Part shown: in pieces, positions 33,901 through 45,100 of the stretch | How positions within the stretch are numbered: the stretch's first letter is position 1 | Layout: each line of letters starts with the position of its first letter | Assembly: GCF_050908995.1 (NCBI RefSeq) | Contig: NC_135132.1 | Location: forward strand, 7,435,001-7,499,000 | Length of the DNA: 64,000 nucleotides | From: Andrena cerasifolii | Lineage: Eukaryota; Arthropoda; Insecta; Hymenoptera; Andrenidae | Direction: 5' to 3' | The notes under the pieces: model-generated | Database searches by the model: none | What the model was told of the DNA's origin: nothing | The model's input: only the letters and a program-made list of their open reading frames with translations | Made by a program: the position numbers and the translations under genes

Positions 33901-36834
33901 AGCAGTAAGCAACAGAACCCAGCAGTGTCCCCGAACGCTAGCCTGAGGCTGCAGGATTCTCTGGAGCTATTGCTGGACCCGATGCCACCTGTATTGCGGA
34001 AGTATGTTTCGATTGACGCAGCTGAATAGACTCCTGGAAGGCACACTTTCTTACCGCTTTGTTCACAGCGATGCTGGAATGGACACGTCGGCAGATATAT
34101 CCGAAGCGAAGCTGGTAAACGATGTGACACTGACGCCAACGCAGTGCGGTGCCAATTCGGTTGGCGAGAGCGATTGGAACTACGAGTTCCACGAGAACCA
34201 CGGAAGGAATATACAGTTGGAAACAAAGACCACCGCGCGAAGGGTTGCGAGTTATAATCAAGGTACCGTTCGTCGTCTGTACCTATGACTAAACATGTTC
34301 CAGCAGTTTTCTATATCTCATTACCTTTCAAGGGGTGGTAATGTCTAGTCGCCCTGTGATAAAGGGCAAGCCGTTTCTAGTAAAAATAGAGAAGATAAAC
34401 GAGAGATGGGTATCGAATATTCTCTGCGGAGTAAGCTGTATCTCGCCGGAGAAAGCTAACTTCCCTTTGACCGCTCTGGGCTTTAAGAAGCACTCGTGGA
34501 TTATCTGCAGCGACTGGATATCTCATAATGGGATCAGAGTGAGCATCGATCAGAATTCTAGTAAAGCAAAATAGCAATGCACTGCTCGAATCTTCTCCTT
34601 AGGTAAAAACGAAGTACGGAGCTGGCTTGGAAGGGCTCCAGTCCAATTCCGTAGTAGGTTTGTTCATCGACGAAGAGAGCAAATTGCATTTAATTATTAA
34701 TGGCGTGGACCAAGGTGTAGCTGCCACGGACTTGCCGCCCTACGCCTACGCTGTGTTCGATCTCTATGGCCAGTGCGAGCAAGTGTCCATCGTTGGGAAC
34801 TCCTCCGAGCCATTCTCCTCCGCGCCTGTCGACAATGCCACGGCCATAGCGACTATGGAGTGCATCAGGACGAAACTGGAGGACGCGGAGAACTCCAGAG
34901 AGAAAGCGGATCTGGAGTGCCACGTGAAGGAGAACGTTATCCCGGCGGCCACCTCGGACCTGTCCTGCTCCACCTCGCCAAGTGTGCCCAGCCAGTGCGG
35001 CTCGAACGTTAAGGACGAGAATATAGTGGAGTATTCGGTGTGCAACGACAACGCCCATCTGGCGAACAGTATTGAAAATAAGCCGGCCCCGGGCGTCTCC
35101 AGTAGCAATCACTTGGACCTGAGCTCGGACGTGAGTAACGACGCGCGAGTCATCAAGAACAAGAGCTACGACAACTCGAACCAGCTGAACAACAGCCAGT
35201 CCGAGCACTCGAGTATTAGGAATGAATGTACAAATGTAGAGATAAATAACGCGACTAATATTAATATTAAGAACGGCACCGCGAATAGCGCCATGACCAG
35301 CTCGAACCCTAACAACGCGATAAACGAAAGTATAGCGTCCAGCGGCCAGGGGAACAACGCTGCCCACCAGAACAACGCGCCGGGGAACATGCTGAGCTCC
35401 TCCCAGACATTCTCCTCCCAGAACACGCTGAGCAACGCGGTGTCTGATCTCTCCAACACCGTCACCTCGAATTTCAACGAAGTGCGATTGAGCATGTCCT
35501 GGAACAACACTGTGTCTATCGATAATTCCATTGGTGGGAATATCACTCTGTCCGGGCAAGATACAGTGCTCAATCACAATGCCCCGTCGCTGCAACTGCC
35601 GCAAGCCCCGTCGTTGCCATCCACTCCTCTTGGAACGAATATTCTGTCCTCGAAGAAGTGCGAATACTTAAAGGCGTGCATTAGGCTGAAGAAGTCGCTG
35701 GTTCTGCCGGACGAGTTCTTCTCCCTGGACGATGTGCTGTGCTACTGCAGCGGCTGCTATAAAGTGGAAGGGGACAGTCCGACCTGCAAGAAAGGCGAGC
35801 CGCCGGCGGAGTTCGCTGTGCCGATCGGCTGGGCCAGGTTCCCGTTGAAGCAAAGCATCAACGCCAATCAAATTCCACAGAGTACAACGGACAAGTGGCA
35901 TGTTACTTTCTACGGTATACGCCTGGATGCTGTCAGGTAATCGAAGATAGATGCTGGCAGTGGGTTACTGACTACATTCTAAAAAGATTTCTTGGATGTC
36001 GCTTGTAATTTTATTATAAACTTAAATAATTTTCTACAAAAAAATTACCAAATGTTCTTTAAATGTTGCTCTTTTAAGTGCAGAAAGTTCTGTAAAAATA
36101 TATGCTTCCGCTTTTTCAAAAAAAATTCACGAACATTCGGCTCTTTTCGGCCTCCTGACTAAGCAGGTATAACCCCTTGGAAGAAAAGCTTTTCGTTTAT
36201 AATTTTTATCTCGAGTAGTAATAATCGGATAAAAAAACTGTAAAGAGAAAAAATGTGTGTCGCGACGAGCTTCACAACCCTATATTTTTTAAAATCCAAT
36301 TTAACATTTAATTCTCCAATCTTAGCATTCGAACAATACTGTTTCGCATTTTCAAGCGCTAGTCCCGTTACTGCACCCGGCTCTTCAATTAATGACGCAT
36401 TCACTTTACCCCTTACTTGCAGACTGATCCTGGACACGGGGGAGCTCATGACGAAGGAGCAGCTGGACGTCAGCAATCTCACCATGAACATAAAGAGCAA
36501 GGATCAGAATCCCCAAGTGGTCTTCTCTCCCAGTATAAAGTACGCAGCGTCCGAAGAGTTCACAAGAAAGTATCCGTAAGTACCTTCGGACCACAGTAAC
36601 ACTACCCCACGTGTTACTAAATGCCTGGCGTTCCCCAGGTACATCGACACCCAGTCGAACAAGAAATTGAACGCGTCCACTGCGTTCCAACTGCTGGTGA
36701 GACCTGGCTCGTACACGATCAGCCACGGCGGGAAAGACGGCAACGACCCTCAATGCGAATCAAGCAAATGGGCAACCAAAGAAGCAGGCGCCACAGTGAT
36801 CGTGGCCCTGCTAGTCCACCTCGATGGGTTCTAA
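27999..36834 (+). CDS. NEURL4: Neuralized-like protein 4 with six NHR domains
   Basis: Large scaffold protein; vertebrate NEURL4 works with the ubiquitin ligase HERC2 at centrosomes. Seventeen exons: 27999-28157, 28518-28733, 28800-29249, 29787-29987, 30060-30279, 30536-30632, 31446-31622, 31733-32041, 32110-32303, 32370-32659, 32738-33131, 33680-34001, 34069-34262, 34333-34538, 34603-35936, 36423-36575 and 36639-36834; 1703 residues. Each NHR opens with FHxxxGxxxxLxNxxRTAxR and ends with VIDLYGxxxxxxI; I count six, starting near 28008, 29116, 30567, 32119, 32860 and 34182. There is no RING finger, unlike Neuralized itself. A ~200-residue Asn/Ser-rich linker (exon 15) precedes the conserved C-terminal part (CSGCYKVEGD, GWARFPL, WHVTFYGIRL, ATKEAGATV). 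Start at 27999 is the first in-frame ATG; 28008 is also possible. Confidence 0.95.
29286..29763. mobile_element. TA-flanked double-palindrome MITE in a NEURL4 intron
   Basis: The ends CAGGGTCATCATTTAATCTT and AACATTAAATGATGACCCTG are inverted and flanked by TA, a mariner-type target. An inner palindrome pairs GGCAAAGAGCTATTCGGAAT with ATTCCGAATAGCTCTTTGCG. Confidence 0.8.
30280..30535. repeat. NEURL4 intron with an inverted repeat
   Basis: TGTTTCCACGAAGACGAAC on the left and GCTCGCTTTGGTGGAAACG on the right are imperfectly complementary, with repeated GAACG/CGTTC words between. Probably a small MITE at about 30310-30487. Confidence 0.5.
30694..31273. mobile_element. TTAA-ended element in a NEURL4 intron
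   Basis: Starts TTAAAGGGGTATT and ends AGGATTCCCCTTAA. The right part matches one arm of 49625-50308 (AATCGCTAGTTTCTT, AGCCCAATGAATAGGATTCC). The left part carries the CTGCATTCCACT segment also found near 1149. Confidence 0.6.
33309..33579. mobile_element. TTAA-ended hairpin MITE in a NEURL4 intron
   Basis: TTAAGGGGTTACGCTCAGTC at the left faces GACTAAGCGCAACTCCTTAA at the right. The long arms include GAAAAAGGTGTGATTTT against AAAATCACACCTTTTTC. Relatives are at 44282-45345 and a half copy near 35985-36180. Confidence 0.75.
35985..36180. mobile_element. Half copy of the TTAA hairpin family
   Basis: Ends in CTCCTGACTAAGCAGGTATAACCCCTT-like sequence (CCTGACTAAGC then ATAACCCCTT) and contains AAAAATATATG and TTCACGAACATTCGG. 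Only one arm is recognisable, in the NEURL4 intron 35937-36422. Confidence 0.45.
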
Positions 36835-37390
36835 CCCGCGCGCCATGAATGCGGAACGAAGTTCCAAGTCGCAGCTTGCCACGCGGAGCCGCGCTTTCTC
36901 TCGAGGATAAACGAATGTACATAAGCATTATAATAACGTGATACAATTACCGTAAGATTTTTTAACATCAATTTTTTATCCTCAATTATTCCGTCGAATC
37001 TCTGCTCTGTGTATACTTACGTTTAATTCTGCGCTAGGTACTACTTCGGTACGGGCGAGCGGTCTTTTTAAGGTTTTTCGTTACTTTGAGCGTAATTCAG
37101 CATGCAGTATTGGAAGGAAGATGCACGATAGGTGTAACTCGTTAACCGTCGCATCGAAGCATTCTTTAATGATCAGTTCGTTATAGTACACGATAGCACG
37201 TATACCGAATACATAGTATGTGTATTACGTTATACAGTTAATGTAGCCACTGGCCTAGGTTTACGGCGATGAGGATTATGTCGAACAGGTTCGTCGTTAT
37301 ATTAAAGGAGCACCTTCCCTTGATCATTAAGAATTTATGCCTAACGAATACCAAATCTCTTTAAGTATTAGGAACACGGGCAAGAAAAAT

Positions 37391-37453
<63 letters not shown>

Positions 37454-38099
37454 CTATTCTATTCTTTCATTTCCGTTCGAAGCACCACTCTGCAACGTCT
37501 GCGCAGAGGCAATGTTACATGTATAATGTAGAAATAAATTGATGCAATTGTAAATCACATTACGAGGCTACCGTAGAGGGTTCTCAAGAATCAAATTCCC
37601 ACGGATCGGATATATTCAGGAAATGTAATAACTATATTTTCAAATACGCTGTTTAGAATCGCAGTTTTTTCTTTGTGAATACCATGTGCACTATTTATAA
37701 ATACATATAAATAATATAAATGGAACGAAAGGAACGCTGTCTATGTTTCACAATCAGTTACTCTCATCCGCCTCGTCTTCTGTCTCGCATATTCTTCTCT
37801 TTAACGTTCTTTGCTTTTCAGCGGCACCAAGCTCCGGCAACTGCCCCCAAGTTCTCCTCGGGCAAGGTGACAGAAATCTCCAGAGGCACTAGACGTTTAC
37901 ACATTTAAATTAATATTCCATTGCGTATCAGTTACTCAACGACTGTAATATACTAGTTTGATTGTTCCCTGTATCAAAAACTCGACTGGAGGATGGCAAA
38001 GCGCAAGCGAAGAAACGTTTCAGCGGGAATAAACCGGGATCATTCTCTTTCATTCCTTCTCTCTCCTTCGGCACTCTCTGACGTTGCTCCTGCAATTTT
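36835..38099. other. Convergent spacer between NEURL4 and G-beta
   Basis: Probably 3' UTRs of both genes. The only distinct item is a long TC repeat at 37391-37449. No coding sequence seen. Confidence 0.4.
37391..37449. repeat. (TC)n microsatellite
   Basis: About 29 TC units, nearly uninterrupted. Confidence 0.95.
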
Positions 38100-39653
38100 C
38101 TATACCCAAATCCGCACGTTCTGGTCCCAGGAGCAGGTGGCCACGGCCATGCCGTTGCCAGAGACGCTCAGCGACGTCACTCGATTCTCGTGGCCCGACA
38201 ACACCCCTGCGAACGAAAGGTAAATCAAGGATAATCGCCGCAGAACACTGTCACCCTTCGCAGTCTAATTCAGCATTGTTTTAGGGGGACGCACCGTTGT
38301 ACTGGTTCTTCAATGTGTCCCATATGTGGATGTAATTGTCGTCGCTGCCGCAGAATATAAATCTGCCGCTGAACGATAAGCCGCAGGACGTGTAGCCGGG
38401 CTTCGAATTAGGCGGCTTGAATTCTGCTAACTGCTGATCGGATCTCAAGTCCCACAACCTCGCTGTTTTGTCCTCCGACGCCGTTACGAAACATTGCCCC
38501 GAGGGATGGTACTGAACAGAACGGGCGAAAGTGATTCTTGAAGAGTTTGTAAGTTATCACCCTTACACGAGCCTGCGGGACTAATCTAATAAACACTTAA
38601 CGCTCGTTGCAGTGTAACAAACCGGCGCTCATCCTTTCATGGATTTGTCATCGTTCGATGCAGCTTAAAGTACTTAAATAGTGGCTTGAAAGAAGCTTGC
38701 ACTACTGTACTTACGCAAACGGAGTTCACGTCAGCCTCGTGCCCGAAGAATGTTTGCCTAGCTTTCTCTTCCCTCACGTCCCACAGTTTGCACGTTCTAT
38801 CCACCGACCCAGTGATGTACGTGTTCATGTCTGGGGCCAAGCTGATGGTCACCACGTCGCCGGCGTGCGCTGAGAAGTCTGACATTCTCTTGTTCGCTTC
38901 CAAGTCCCATATGCAGCTGGATGAAATTCGCAAAATGAATGCCGAACAGCCACCATTGCTTGGTATACCTACATTTTCATATCACCAGAGCCTGTGATGA
39001 TCTTGGAGTCCTCCAAGAACCTGCAGGAGGAGAGGAACCCTTCGTATCCTAGCAGCTCCCTGACGATCTTAGCCGACCCCGTGGCATCCCTGTTATTCAC
39101 ATCGTAGACGGTGCACATGTTGTCCATGCCACCGCAGGCGACGAAGTTCCCTGACGGCGCGAAGGCTACAGACATCACCCATGCCGAGCGCAGAGGTATT
39201 ACCTGGACCTTGTTGCCAGTCCAAGAGTCCCAGATGATTAGCTTCCCGTCTAGCGAGCCCGTCACGCAATGCCTGCAAGCAAGAGCGCCTCTTTTCGCAT
39301 CATCCGCAGACCCCCGTTTCCAGAAATTCAGTGACCGTTAGACTGACCTACTGTCGCCGCTATAGTGCACCGAGTTCACCTTGTTGATGTGTCCCTTTAA
39401 TAACTTCTTCGTAGATAACTTCACCTTCGGAGCGTCCGCTACACTGCTGCACGCGTCCTCCAGAGTCGCGTCCTGTTGCTTCTTCTGGTCCTCCTGGGTG
39501 TAACGAAAGCAGCATTGTTGTCGAAGGTGAATCATACACGCCATTACTATTCCTGGGACCTGGTCTGGTCTACTTTTCTCTAACCTTGCATTTGTTGATC
39601 AGGTCCTCCAGTTCCTGCTTCAGGGCCACGGTCTCAGCGTCATCCTTCCCCAT
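38100..39653 (-). CDS. Gbeta76C: G protein beta subunit, eye type (Gbeta76C-like)
   Basis: Seven-bladed WD40 G-beta subunit. In flies this type couples rhodopsin to Gq in photoreceptors. Minus-strand exons: 39653-39585, 39493-39348, 39272-38973, 38916-38715, 38511-38295 and 38206-38100; 346 residues. The N-terminal coiled coil (MGKDDAETVALKQELEDLI) is followed by KLLKGHINKVNSVHYSGDSR, VTGSLDGKLIIWDSWTGNKV, IPLRSAWVMSVAFAPSG, CGGMDNMCTVYDVNNRDATG, ITGSGDMKICIWDLEANKR, ITGSVDRTCKLWDVREEKA, ASEDKTARLWDLRSDQQLAE, GRFIFCGSDDNYIHIWDTL and CSWDQNVRIWV. The VYDVNNRDA and GYEGFLSSCRFL segments separate it from the general Gbeta13F type and from Gbeta5. Confidence 0.92.
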
Positions 39654-40419
39654 CTTCTGGTGGAGCCTCGCTCTGTTCGGGAATCGCTACAGAGCTGGAG
39701 CAGCGTGGATAACGGGTGCGCGGACACTGCCAGCGAGTTCCCATGAAAACGCTAAAGAAACCTCAGCATCGTGCACTCTACTGCCCCAGTTAATCGTATT
39801 AAATCAATGCTTAATCCTATTTGTTGGGCATTAGTTCGGCTCTCCCGGCTAACTCAATTACCTACATACACGATAACCCCTATTATTAAATCGCTTGTAA
39901 TCTTTTGCAGTGCGATCGTCGATATTGAGCAAGGGGGCCCCGCGAACGATCCACGAGCTCCGATTTCGCATCGGTAAATGATCTCACCGAATCCCCTGCA
40001 GAGTTGATAAAAAGTCTCTTGCAATTGGTAGGAAGTGAAACGAAGAAAGAACCCTGCGGTCACGGTACGCCAGGCCCTCGGTTCTTTCCCTTAACAAAAA
40101 CGACGCGATCCGTCGCGCTTTCGAATCCCATTTCACCTATAAATGATTTCATCGTCTGTCTAGATCGATTTAGTTCTATTGGTTCATCGGTCGGACAGTT
40201 TTCGGGGAGGGACTCGCTTGTTAACTGCGGAAAGGTAGAAGTAACAGACATCTCTCTTCTCCATTTATTTCTGAAGAAGGATCGCGAGTCTGGACGCAGT
40301 GAACACGGGGAATCCGGGGCGTGTATTTATTAATATAGAATTTCTATATCCAGAAGCTGTTAGAGTGTATCATTCGATTTGAGAAACTTGGTCGCCGTGG
40401 GTGCCTTGTATAAAGGGAC

Positions 40420-40630
40420 ATGGTGAGCAGGGGGGTAGGCGTTCTACTCTTCGCTGTTCTTTTATCGAATTACGTAAGTTTCGCCGCGGCGGTCGAGGAA
40501 GTTTGTTTCAGTTCGAGTCGGGAGAACAATGAAAACGCGTCGTGTAAAGGATTGTCGTCGAACGTTTTCGAGCAGATTCTCGCTGAAAGGCATAAAGAGA
40601 AAAACGAATCATCAGGCATCCCCATGAAGG
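40420..40630 (+). CDS. Orphan first exon encoding a signal peptide; possibly an alternative PLOD start
   Basis: ATG followed by a clear signal peptide (GVGVLLFAVLLSNYVSFAAA), then ~47 residues with two cysteines and possible N-glycosylation sites (NAS, NES), ending at a good donor GGTGAGCG after one base of a codon. That phase equals the phase of PLOD exon 2 (46238), so it could splice there in place of the exon at 42186. I found no convincing next exon of its own in between. It diverges from G-beta. The protein family is not recognised. Confidence 0.4.
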
Positions 40631-40747
40631 GTGAGCGAACACATGAATAATTTATTTTGATATTCAAATGTGATGATGGTCGATAATAAAGGCTTTCGCA
40701 ACGGTCTAGTTATCCACGAAGTGTTACCAACCATTTCGAATGTCTTT

Positions 40748-41221
40748 TTAACCGACTTCAAAACGAGGAGGTTACTCAATTCGTTACGTATATTTCCTTA
40801 TGTATGTATATTCACGCATAACTTTGTAACGCGTGGACCGATTTGGATGATTCTTTCCTTGTTATATGGAGTATGTTCCCCAATTGGTACTACGATAAAA
40901 GTTTCTTCACCGACTTCAAATAATGGTAACTAAAAATTAAAAAATAATAAACTTTTTTAAAAAAGTAAAGAACCGAATTCAAGGATGCGTTAAAAAGGAT
41001 GAAATAATTTTTTTTAAGTCGGTGCCAAAATAGAAACAAAATTAAATAATTTCTAAACCTTTATCAATTATAGTCCATTAGCACACTAACGCCTGGGAAT
41101 TAGAGCGCGCACAAAATTTAATGAGACGCCACGCGTGCAGCCGATTTAATTTTGTTTTTATTTTGGCACCAACTTAAATTTTTTTATCTTTTTTAGCACA
41201 TCTTTGAAGTCGGTTTTTTAC
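40748..41221. mobile_element. Dispersed insect repeat with AACCGACTTC ends
   Basis: TTAACCGACTTCAAAACGAGG at the left (first 20 bases diagnostic) and CTTTGAAGTCGGTTTTTTA at the right are inverted. TTACTCAATTCG and TATGTATATTCACGC words follow. I recognise this as a repeat type common in insect genomes but cannot class it. Confidence 0.55.
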
Positions 41222-42185
41222 TTTTTGCAAAAAAGTTTATTATTATTTATTAACAATTCACAGCGGGTACCTATCTATAGGAATATTTGCTGAATTGGTT
41301 AGGAGATAATTACTGTTAGTACTTTCCTAATCTATGCATATTTCTAGATTTTAATATTATTTCTTCCGAAGAATTCGTCGTTAATTTTCGTTTCTTTAAT
41401 TTGGTACCCCTTGAAGCGTCATCTTCAGAGTACTCGTAGCACTATTTGTTCAGTCGATAATAGTTTACAATGCACTACCTGCATGGAAAGAAGTGTCCCG
41501 CGATTTTCCGCCACAAAATATTATTAACTCTCGTCTGCGAAGCTTGGAGCATCCCAAAGGTACAATATAGCATCCATCTAACTCCTAACCTAAAAGGAGA
41601 TCGAAACCTTCGAGAAATTCTATGCTTACTGTGCATCCTAATCGTCTCTGATTAAAAAACAAGCCTCCACAAATCCATTTCCTACAGATGCTCGGTCTCA
41701 AACCTCAGATGGCGGGCAATTCAATTGATCACGCGGAAATTGACTCCTGTGTCAATTTTGACCCGTATTAACTATCCTACAGTACCCGTTTCACACTTTG
41801 CTTCTTAAAATATTCTAGAAGTATAAATTCCCCAAATTTCCCGTACCGATATTACACTCGGGTCCGAAAAGACCCAGCGAGGTAAGCAAGCGCCCCATCA
41901 AAGCGCAAGCCGCCAGCCAGTGCGCACGCAGTGCAGATCAATCGTTATCGAATCAACGAGCCCCGAATTCCACGCGTTTCTCGCTTAATTAAATCCCTCG
42001 CAACATTCTACAGGAGCGTTCAAACAGTGTTTACAAGAGTCCGCTGGCGGTCTTTTGGAAACGGGGAGGGGGAGAGGAGGCGTGGGAGTAGCGGCAAGCT
42101 TTCCGCTCTGGCCTTTAGTCTCATTTAGTCTGCACAGTGCGTTCGATGTGTTCGTGCACGCGTACGCGGTCCTTGTGCTTTCGAG

Positions 42186-45100
42186 ATGCGTGAAATGAAG
42201 GTTGGATGCTGCCTTCTCTGGTGCCTGTTCCTCACGTACCACGTGGTCAGCGAGACTCCAGCGAGTACAGACGGTAAAAAGCCTTCGTCCACTTCACCTC
42301 GAGCCTTCGAACAGAAGAGTGGCTGTTTACCGTGCCCGTAAATTCGTTCGAATCGATTCTCGTACGAATGGAATCCCTGTTTATCCCTAATCCCATAAAA
42401 TAGATTCCCGAGTGCGTAGCTAGAGCACATTGTCCGCTACAACCCCGCTGTTGGACGGCTACGAGAATCTTCTAAATCATGAATGAAAGCACTCGCGTGT
42501 CGGTGCTGAATGGACTTCGTTTGGGCCCGCGGTGGGAAGCTTGGCGATCGTTAGGCTTAACGGTGCTTCGTAGATTAACGGTCGTAATAAATCTGCTTTT
42601 ACGGCGATCGCCCGGCAGGGAAAGTTTTCGGTACGTTGACCCCGAAGAGCGCAAGTTCCTTCGATTATCGAGCCTGCTCGACCGCGCCGTCTGCAAGTCG
42701 ACGGATCTTCGTGGCACGGAATGCAGATTGCGATCGTTCGGGAACGTATCCGCGCTCATCTCGGCCGGCGGCTCGCCTGGACGCTGTTTTATCTCGTTTA
42801 TCAGGCAACTGGACCGAGGCCGGTTGACCCCTTTCGAGGCCCTCGCAGGCGGGATCGCGTATTCTTATCCGTGACGTAATTTTACTGGGCGCAAAGATAA
42901 GGGAAACGTTTCGTCCGCGCTGCTTTATCGCGGTGCGTTGAAAATTCAGGGAACGGTTGGATGGGGGTTGAAAGGGGCCGCGTACAGGGTGTCAGATTTC
43001 GAACGGAGAAATTGACAGTGCTCGGCGATTGTTCGCGCTGACGGGTGAATTATCTCGCCATAGTGATTCTTTGTTCGATGCACGGGAAATAATGCGAAGT
43101 AATTGCTCGCAATTCCGGGTAGTTGTAATTGCGGTAAGTAATTGTTTGGGATTAATGGATGTCTGGTTCGGCGATTTAAATGTGGAACTAGTTATTAGTA
43201 TTTTTGAAATAGTATTTTGTTTTGTCACTGTCTCCGGAATTTTAATATTCGAATCCAGAGCATTTCTATTTGGACTTCTTGCTAGTTTCGAAGTTATTAG
43301 TAATTTAATTCGCTATTAGTTCCAAGGCGATTCTACTTGGATTCGTTACCAGTTCCAAAGCTTTAGTATTTAACTCCTTAAGAGCATTTCCATTCCAACT
43401 TCTTGCGATCTCCAAACCCACATAAGTTCCAGTTTCAGATCCACTCCTGCCCACGGTAGCAGTCCTCGGAGACTTGGCCCAGCAAACGTTTCGTTAACGA
43501 ACCTACGGTTTGCCCTCCTCTCGGCTCCATTACGCGGCGATAATTGGCACAATAAAAATCGCAGCATAGCGGAGGGCATCCTTCAAGCCTCCACAGTGCA
43601 GCGCAACGCCCACAGAGTTGAGGACTCCACTCGAAACGATTACTTGGTCTTCTAGGTCCGCAAGTTCAATTGCCATGCGCTCATTCCTCCAACCGTCGAT
43701 TACTGACGAGAATTAAACCGCTTCACAGTTACCAGCAGCGCACTGACCGCGCAGTGCACCGGAGGAACACTTGATAATTGCTTTTCTAATTTAAATTCTT
43801 GCATCTCATCTGTCCGCTGGATAACTGGACCGTACAGTCGAGTCGTTATCTCTCCATTTCCGGTTGCATCGCTCTGATATACATTTCCGGTTGCATCGCT
43901 CCGGTATAAGCGACTCACTGCCCGGTGGATGCTTCTGTTCTTCCATCTTCTGTCCTAATCGTACTACCATTTCTTTTCGTTGATTGGACTTATGGGAAGA
44001 ACGATCGTCGCCCACGTTCAAACGCTACTAGGGCAGTGGTGCCTGAGCGCCCACGCGTCACCAGTCGGTGATGCGAACGTTGCATTTTTCAGTCTACTAG
44101 AAAATCTGGAAATATGATTTTTATGGCGTTGCTTTTAGAAGACAGTAGCGGAGTTAAGGAGACAGGCCCACCTGGCAAACCTTCTGGGGGGCCCATTATA
44201 TAGTGTTTGGATAACATCATACATTTTTGGGGGGCCTTCTGGCCCATTTGTAAACGTCCTAGAAAACTTGAAACAGCTGTATTAAGGGGGGGTTATGCCT
44301 AGTCAGCTGGCGCAAAAGAACGTGATTTTCGGAATTTTTTGTGGAATATCTACTGTATATTTTTTTACAACTATTCGCTTATTTTAAAAGTACATATCTA
44401 TAGCAACTCTCAGTAATTTTGTTATAGAAAATCATTAATAAAAAAATTTTAAAAAAATATTAAAACCGATTTGAAAAAAATAAAATTGCACTAAGTAGAA
44501 AATAATTCTTCCCTTATTTAATCTACGACTCTCGATGTTGTTAAGTCGGCCTCAGATTTACACAGTGCAAATGATGAGGCGTTACTTACAAAATATGAGA
44601 GTCGTAGATTAAATAAGGGAAAAAATTATTTTTTACTTTTTAGTGCATTTTTTATTTTTTTTAAGTCGATTTTAATTTTTTTTAAGTCGATTTTAATTTT
44701 TTTTAAGTCGATTTTAATTTTTTCTCTAAATTATTTTATTTTTAACTTAGTATTATATATAATCTATAACCTAATTCTTTTTGAAGTCGGTTAAAAAAAT
44801 GAACGAATAACAGCTATTCTCGCGGAAGCGGTTTTGATAACGGCACTGTGCGGTGAGCACGATTTCTCTGAGCCGGATTATCTAAAATTAAAACTTCAAA
44901 AGGATTCTGTTGATACATGGTTGAATTCAGTAGATGAGCGAAGGGTTTTTCAAAGAGTTGATTCTTGACAAAATGGCGGCCGTTTAACACAAAACCACGA
45001 TTTTTCGATATCTGAATTGTTCGATTTTCGTTAATTAAAAATAGAGTTTTTGTTAAAATAAAAAATCGGTCATCTACTAGTCTTTGGTATATAAAATAAG

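Larger units (their letters stand above)
39654..42185. other. Upstream region of G-beta and PLOD
   Basis: Divergent intergenic DNA. Apart from the orphan exon (40420-40630) and the repeat (40748-41221) nothing was recognised. The part 41880-42185 is G+C-richer and is the likely PLOD promoter. Confidence 0.4.

Noticed and set aside
34690..35604. 304-codon minus-strand open frame opposite NEURL4
   Set aside because: It is the shadow of the conserved plus-strand exon 15, made possible by its codon composition.
40408..40415. TATAAAGG as a TATA box for the orphan exon
   Set aside because: It lies only about 10 nt before the ATG, too close to set a start that would include that ATG.
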